This document shows, piece by piece, positions 6,501 to 8,895 of a stretch of 8,895 nucleotides of DNA (the first letter of the stretch is position 1; each line of letters opens with the position of its first letter). The DNA is from UBA4660 sp034408895 (lineage in GTDB: Bacteria > Bacteroidota > Bacteroidia > Flavobacteriales_D > Sanyastnellaceae). The stretch lies in the NCBI GenBank assembly GCA_034408895.1, contig JAWXCI010000016.1, positions 1 to 8,895 on the forward strand, given 5' to 3'. A program made the position numbers and the translations under genes. The notes beneath the pieces were generated by a model. That model was not told the origin of the DNA, searched no databases, and was given only the letters and a program-made list of their open reading frames with translations.

Positions 6501-8895
6501 TGACAATTGTGATAACAGTGTTTCACTGACATATACCGATGTAAATAATTGCGTGAACAATGCGAGCGATTGCGATTTCAAGACCTACACCCCTGGTGGT
6601 TGGGGAGCCCCTGCCAATGGCGACAATCCAGGAGTTTACCGGGATGCAAATTTTGCAGCAGCATTCCCGGGCGGACTCACAGTTGGTTGCGGAATACACA
6701 CACTCACACTCACATCAGCAGCAGCTGTAGAAGCATTTCTTCCTGCTGGCGGAACTCCTGCTGCTCTTACACAAGAATATGTGAATCCGGGAAATGGTTT
6801 CCACAACAATCTGGCAAACCATCTGGTAGCATTGACACTTTCGTTGACTTTTGATTCTTATGATCCCGACTTTGCTCCATCCAATGATTATCTGGGTGGT
6901 GGTGTATTCGGCAGCGGAACATTTGCAGGTATGACTATTTCGCAGGTTGTTGCCATTGCCAATAACGTACTGGGTGGTTGCAGCAATGCTTACACACCTT
7001 CATCATTGGTGGATGCACTTACAGGTGTAAATGAAAACTTTGACGGTGGTGCAAACGGTGGTTTCATCGTTTGTTCAGAACCTGATCAGGCTTGCTACTG
7101 CACCGTAATTCGCGTGTGGACAGCGACAGACGATTGCAATAACAGCAGCAACTTTACACAACTCTTTAATGTTGGCGACAACTTCGGGCCGGTAGCCTCT
7201 GAAGATCCTGAAAACATTTACATCGAATGCAGCGATGATCTTCCGGCAATTCCAAACATCACATGGACTGACGATTGTGGTGAAGTGCTCGAAGCATGGT
7301 ATTGTGAAGAAACGGTTGTTGTTGATGAATGTAACTACCAGATCATTCGCATGTGGCACGCCAATGATGGTTGCAATGTTTCTTATGTAGATCAGATTAT
7401 TTATGTGAATGATGAAACAGCACCTGTGATCTATGGTGTGCCTGCCGAAGTAACGATAGAGTGTGATGAGGATATCATGGATGCCCTGGTTTGGGCAACT
7501 GACAATTGTGATAATGATGTGCTCATCAGCTTGAATGCAGTTACAATTCCTCAAGATTGCGGTTACCTTTTTATCCGCACATGGACAGCCATTGATAATT
7601 GTAATAACACAAGTTCAGCTTCTCAGACAGTTACTGTGGTTGATTATACTAACCCTGTTCTTCATAATATTCCGGATGATTACTTTGGTGAATGTGCTGA
7701 GGTTCCTGAAGTACCTGCCGATATTTATGCGACAGACAACTGCGATACGGATGTTACCATAGCATTCACAACTTCGACACTTGAATTCAGCGGATGTCAT
7801 TTCCAGATTACCCGCACGTGGACAGCTACAGATGATTGCGGAAACAGCGTAAGTGATTCGCAAATAATTTTAGTACACGATGATACTCCACCGGGGTTTG
7901 CTGGTGTTTCAGAAATCATCGTTGAGTGCGGTGAAGATATTCCATACCTGGAACCAACGGTTACTGACAATTGCAGTCAGGCAATGGAAATTTCCTATAC
8001 CGATATTGAATGCTCTAATGGTTTTATTTCTGACTGGTTTGCATATAGTTCAGCAGGTGGAAATGGATCAGTTGATCTGACCAGTGCGCCTACCACAATT
8101 CTGCTTGGCGGATCAAATTATTCAGAATCGGCTGGCGAGCTTGTAGATGGCACATTTGGAGTTTATACTGCATCGGTTGTCACTGCAGCCAATGTTGAAA
8201 TTTGCTTCGACTGGTACTATACCACCAACGATGTTGACGGTGCCGCATTCGATCCATTCGGATACTACAACGGTGGCGACCTTGTACAACTTACTACAGG
8301 AGGTTTTGGAGCACAAAGTGGTAGCGATTGTGTTACTGTTGAGGCATTGACAGAATTTGCATTTGCAACCTGGGCTACTGATGATGCTCTCGGTGCTTCC
8401 TCAGTTACAATAAGCAATATTTCCGTGACACTTGAAGGCGGATGTGCTGTGCAATGCCCGAATGTGGATGCATTCATCCGGCAGTTCAGCACCATAGATG
8501 GATGTTACAACACGGGCACATTCAACCAATACATCTTTATACAAGACACGACAGAGCCTGTACTTCATGGAGTACCTGACGACATGACTGGTCTTTGCGA
8601 TGCTGATTTCGAACCGGCTGTCGTAACTGCAACGGATACTTGTGATGATGATGTAGAGGTAAATGTTGACACTATTGTTGAAGGAAGCGGCTGCAATTAC
8701 ACCATTACTTATTACTACACTGCTTCTGACGGTTGCGGAAATTCAGTGACCGACTGGTACACTATTTCAGTTGTTGACCTCACGCCTCCTGTAATCCATG
8801 GAGTGCCAGCCGATGTAACCGTTGAATGTGATAACGTTCCTGGAGTTCCGACATCAGTGTTTGCAACTGATAACTGTGACGAAGATGTTGACCTC
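3463..8895 (+). CDS. Giant secreted multi-domain adhesin-like protein, 3' partial (probable T9SS substrate)
   Basis: The frame is open from ATG 3463 to the end of the window: 1,811 codons without a stop or a frameshift. In order I see: a signal peptide (1-29); two Ig-like modules (42-142, 260-361) with a beta-rich module between them; a Cys-bounded beta-rich domain (363-507); an unassigned module (about 510-680); a galactose-binding-like module (712-848); a short SprB-like module with WTGPG and AGTYIVVVTD (856-906); then a run of HYR-like repeats (907 to the edge), two of them interrupted by inserted domains. There is no catalytic motif, and no transmembrane segment after the signal peptide. 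Such architectures in Bacteroidota are usually exported by T9SS through a C-terminal sorting domain, but that end lies outside the window. It has its own promoter and a long gap from ogt. Roles in adhesion, matrix or gliding are inference from architecture; ligand unknown. Confidence 0.9.
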   Translation, partial: MKISTFSNAILRGFATSVFVIISCFTALATEPVSVNDGCVTCNNVTNAGSIGVDQTGCTPFDPATITSIADPTGGSGALEIIWVYWNASTNWNLTTISGATSLTYNPGPVTEDTYFRRCSRRAGCSDYVGESNDVFVDVNVCSTCNGTIENLVIHNLDNGLMFSSLMNGGTYSLGSLPSNWNVEALLSGSNAESVKFTWTGSYVANNTENSVPFRSPTDNVVLNLGVGTYTLNAKLYSQDNLGGLLCDELALTFSIIEDCDNLTFGGLIGNDQSGCGAYNPEPFENLCDPSGGSGALEIIWMYKNESTGWNWVVIAGANGLAYDSGPVSETTVFIRCARRNPCTDYTGESNEVTVTVTGPCCFYSAYDEQYNQSNGTTFSSTFTSTYSGSHIFSVQSGAFTANDTDSEGVWTSSVIDIAGQGAACISLDISETGSLEDEDYIKVYYKLDGGAEVALPNGIITNDFGSSSLSLCGLIGSTLQVIVKAKNSAAGEFYYIDNVNVNVEGDCTPLEICLIDGYQSAGGRIFWIPGYGTDFKSSPIDPLKLTKYSGGIAHLSGTIERIADSNQKFVVSLWFNNKSTYAQWIAQGNQAHTPELGDETAWTFYDFDSNHSHTLVGAGSLLGTTLFLENQMDIFGLQLGNGANSLNNNASGISTWFSYTGTTSGNGDINGSYDCGDCTLDVDAGLNQDISCLPGAQTQLNSTVTGAEVCETPPVTDCNHPLANQGGWLENSTASTICGDNAGTKLWTQSGQGTSYITLDLGVEVPAGTAICVNMKLEHCSNSSTGYSDAKIQASTSSASGFVNLTSSVTFSQTNYQEFCYTLGAAARYIKISDNGYCAFRVDYVEYTTPGSSGGDVDHQWTGPGIVGASNGSSINVNAAGTYIVVVTDCDNCTASDTVQVTGTTCSPIIFHNVPADVSVQCDEIPSPPNNVYGSNDCDEYIEVSYSQQIIGSGCSYSIIGTWTAVDNCGNSASDSQTIWVSDTEDPVFADQPGVYDLGCNESVSYIQPVVTDNCDNSVSLTYTDVNNCVNNASDCDFKTYTPGGWGAPANGDNPGVYRDANFAAAFPGGLTVGCGIHTLTLTSAAAVEAFLPAGGTPAALTQEYVNPGNGFHNNLANHLVALTLSLTFDSYDPDFAPSNDYLGGGVFGSGTFAGMTISQVVAIANNVLGGCSNAYTPSSLVDALTGVNENFDGGANGGFIVCSEPDQACYCTVIRVWTATDDCNNSSNFTQLFNVGDNFGPVASEDPENIYIECSDDLPAIPNITWTDDCGEVLEAWYCEETVVVDECNYQIIRMWHANDGCNVSYVDQIIYVNDETAPVIYGVPAEVTIECDEDIMDALVWATDNCDNDVLISLNAVTIPQDCGYLFIRTWTAIDNCNNTSSASQTVTVVDYTNPVLHNIPDDYFGECAEVPEVPADIYATDNCDTDVTIAFTTSTLEFSGCHFQITRTWTATDDCGNSVSDSQIILVHDDTPPGFAGVSEIIVECGEDIPYLEPTVTDNCSQAMEISYTDIECSNGFISDWFAYSSAGGNGSVDLTSAPTTILLGGSNYSESAGELVDGTFGVYTASVVTAANVEICFDWYYTTNDVDGAAFDPFGYYNGGDLVQLTTGGFGAQSGSDCVTVEALTEFAFATWATDDALGASSVTISNISVTLEGGCAVQCPNVDAFIRQFSTIDGCYNTGTFNQYIFIQDTTEPVLHGVPDDMTGLCDADFEPAVVTATDTCDDDVEVNVDTIVEGSGCNYTITYYYTASDGCGNSVTDWYTISVVDLTPPVIHGVPADVTVECDNVPGVPTSVFATDNCDEDVDL
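3586..3888 (+). repeat. Ig-like module, copy 1 (residues 42-142)
   Basis: This is a Cys-containing beta-sandwich module of the type common in Bacteroidota surface proteins, with landmarks GSIGVDQTGC, GGSGALEIIW, TYFRRCSRRAGC and GESN. It pairs with the second copy at 4240-4545; both share the order G-x-IG-x-DQ-x-GC, GGSGALEIIW, GPV, RC-x-RR, GESN. The two are separated by about 117 residues of a different beta-rich module (nt 3889-4239, with KFTWTGS and GVGTYTL). Confidence 0.75.
4240..4545 (+). repeat. Ig-like module, copy 2 (residues 260-361)
   Basis: This is the second copy of the module at 3586-3888. The ten residues GGSGALEIIW are identical in both (nt 3682-3711 and 4336-4365), yet six of their ten codons differ, all synonymously. 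The duplication is therefore old and held by selection on the protein. Cys pairs at equivalent places (C276, C288, C337, C343, C361) suggest disulfides, expected after export. Confidence 0.75.
4549..4983 (+). other. Cys-bounded beta-rich module (residues 363-507)
   Basis: This module starts at residue 363, just after the tandem cysteines C361-C362, and runs to DC at 507-508. It has alternating hydrophobic and polar strands, SLDISETGSLEDEDYIKVYY (427-446) and a closing IDNVNVNVEGDC. The pattern SLEDEDYIKVYYKLDGG followed by VIVKAKNSAAGEFYYIDNV resembles carbohydrate-binding jelly-roll modules in secreted Bacteroidota proteins. I could not match it to a named family with certainty. Confidence 0.5.
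4990..5502 (+). other. Unassigned beta-rich module (residues about 510-680)
   Basis: This is a continuous 170-residue segment with few cysteines until CGDC at 676-679. It includes SNQKFVVSLWFNNKSTYAQW (566-585) and FGLQLGNGANSLNNNASGIS (636-655), and is rich in Asn, Gly, Ser and Thr. It has no motif I recognise. It differs from the flanking repeats in having several Lys and His residues. Confidence 0.4.
5596..6006 (+). other. Galactose-binding-like module (residues 712-848)
   Basis: The segment contains SYITLDLGVEVPAGTAICVN (757-776), SGFVNLTSSVTFS (800-812) and AARYIKISDNGYCAFRVDYV (827-846). The order LDLG, then a mid-strand, then a C-terminal RYIKIS...VDYVE is typical of F5/8-type or related jelly-roll sugar-binding domains. 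A short SprB-like Ig module (856-906) follows it before the HYR-like array. Confidence 0.55.
6553..7092 (+). other. Domain inserted in HYR-like unit 2 (residues about 1031-1210)
   Basis: About 180 residues interrupt unit 2 between YTDVNNC (C1030) and ACYCTVIRVWTATDDC. The segment contains YTPGGWGAPANGDNPG, FPGGLTVGCG, TFDSYDPDFAPSNDYLGGG and an end with FDGGANGGFIVC. It has its own cysteines (C1037, C1076, C1173, C1204) and looks like a compact globular module rather than a repeat. I recall similar GGWG...LTVGCG segments in other Bacteroidota secreted proteins but cannot name a family. Confidence 0.6.
8014..8454 (+). other. Domain inserted in HYR-like unit 6 (residues about 1518-1664)
   Basis: About 147 residues interrupt unit 6 between YTDIEC (C1517) and CPNVDAFIRQFSTIDGC (C1665). 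The segment has ICFDWYYTTNDVDGAAFDPF (1580-1599), GGDLVQLTTGGFGAQSGSDC and a closing SSVTISNISVTLEGGC. The order VDGAAFDPFGY, then AQSG, then ISNISV suggests a beta-sandwich or jelly-roll binding module. It is unrelated in sequence to the domain inserted in unit 2. Confidence 0.6.

Larger units (their letters stand above)
6181..8895 (+). repeat. HYR-like Ig repeat array, eight units, last cut by the window edge
   Basis: The units follow the pattern PPVI-x-GVPADVTVECD ... ATDNCD-x-DV ... GC-x-Y-x-I-x-RTWTATDNCGN ... Q-x-I-x-V-x-D. Units by nucleotide: 6181-6414, 6415-7179 (interrupted), 7180-7413, 7414-7644, 7645-7881, 7882-8547 (interrupted), 8548-8778, and 8779-8895 (partial). Uninterrupted complete units are 77-79 residues with four conserved cysteines (VEC, DNC, GC, DNC), probably forming disulfides. 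HYR domains are Ig-fold modules linked to adhesion. The repeats are clear in protein but well diverged in DNA. Confidence 0.85.

Noticed and set aside
7075..7554. 159-codon reverse-strand frame inside the giant gene
   Set aside because: Lies wholly within a continuous forward frame with clear HYR-like repeats; its rich Ile/His/Cys content is the shadow of Asp/Asn/Thr codons on the other strand.
6181..8895. Array as a CRISPR or DNA-level tandem repeat
   Set aside because: The periodicity is in protein only; units differ in many silent positions and there are no short identical repeats with spacers.

Overview
The window looks like chromosome of a Bacteroidota bacterium. The evidence is a TTTG-N21-TAcaTTTG promoter of the Bacteroidota sigma-A type, weak or absent Shine-Dalgarno sequences, and a very large secreted protein built from modules typical of this phylum's type IX-secreted (T9SS) adhesin-like proteins. 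All supported genes are on the + strand. I cannot place it below phylum level.

Layout. Bases 1-206 hold no recognisable gene; they contain small hairpins and unusually few stop codons. Next come two overlapping housekeeping genes, pssA (phosphatidylserine synthase, 207-956) and purS (small subunit of FGAM synthase, 946-1200). After a 115-base gap is a second overlapping pair: a GT-C-type membrane glycosyltransferase with a TTG start (1316-2764) and a methylated-DNA-protein cysteine methyltransferase (2761-3285). Bases 3286-3462 are non-coding and carry a good promoter candidate, with a short palindrome inside it and an imperfect direct repeat just downstream. From 3463 a single reading frame stays open to the last base of the window (1,811 codons, no stop).

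The giant protein has a signal peptide, two copies of a Cys-containing Ig-like module, several beta-rich or lectin-like modules, and then eight HYR-like repeats of about 78 residues with four cysteines each. Repeats 2 and 6 are each interrupted at the same point by an unrelated globular domain of about 150-180 residues. The HYR-like part is extremely acidic: by hand count about 134 Asp+Glu against 1 Lys and 6 Arg in 905 residues. The C-terminus, where a T9SS sorting domain would be expected, lies outside the window.

Functional picture: the first four genes are ordinary lipid, purine, glycan and DNA-repair functions with no obvious common pathway. The giant gene is its own transcription unit and probably encodes a surface or secreted adhesin-like protein. 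I see no CRISPR array, tRNA, rRNA, transposase, or defence or biosynthetic system.
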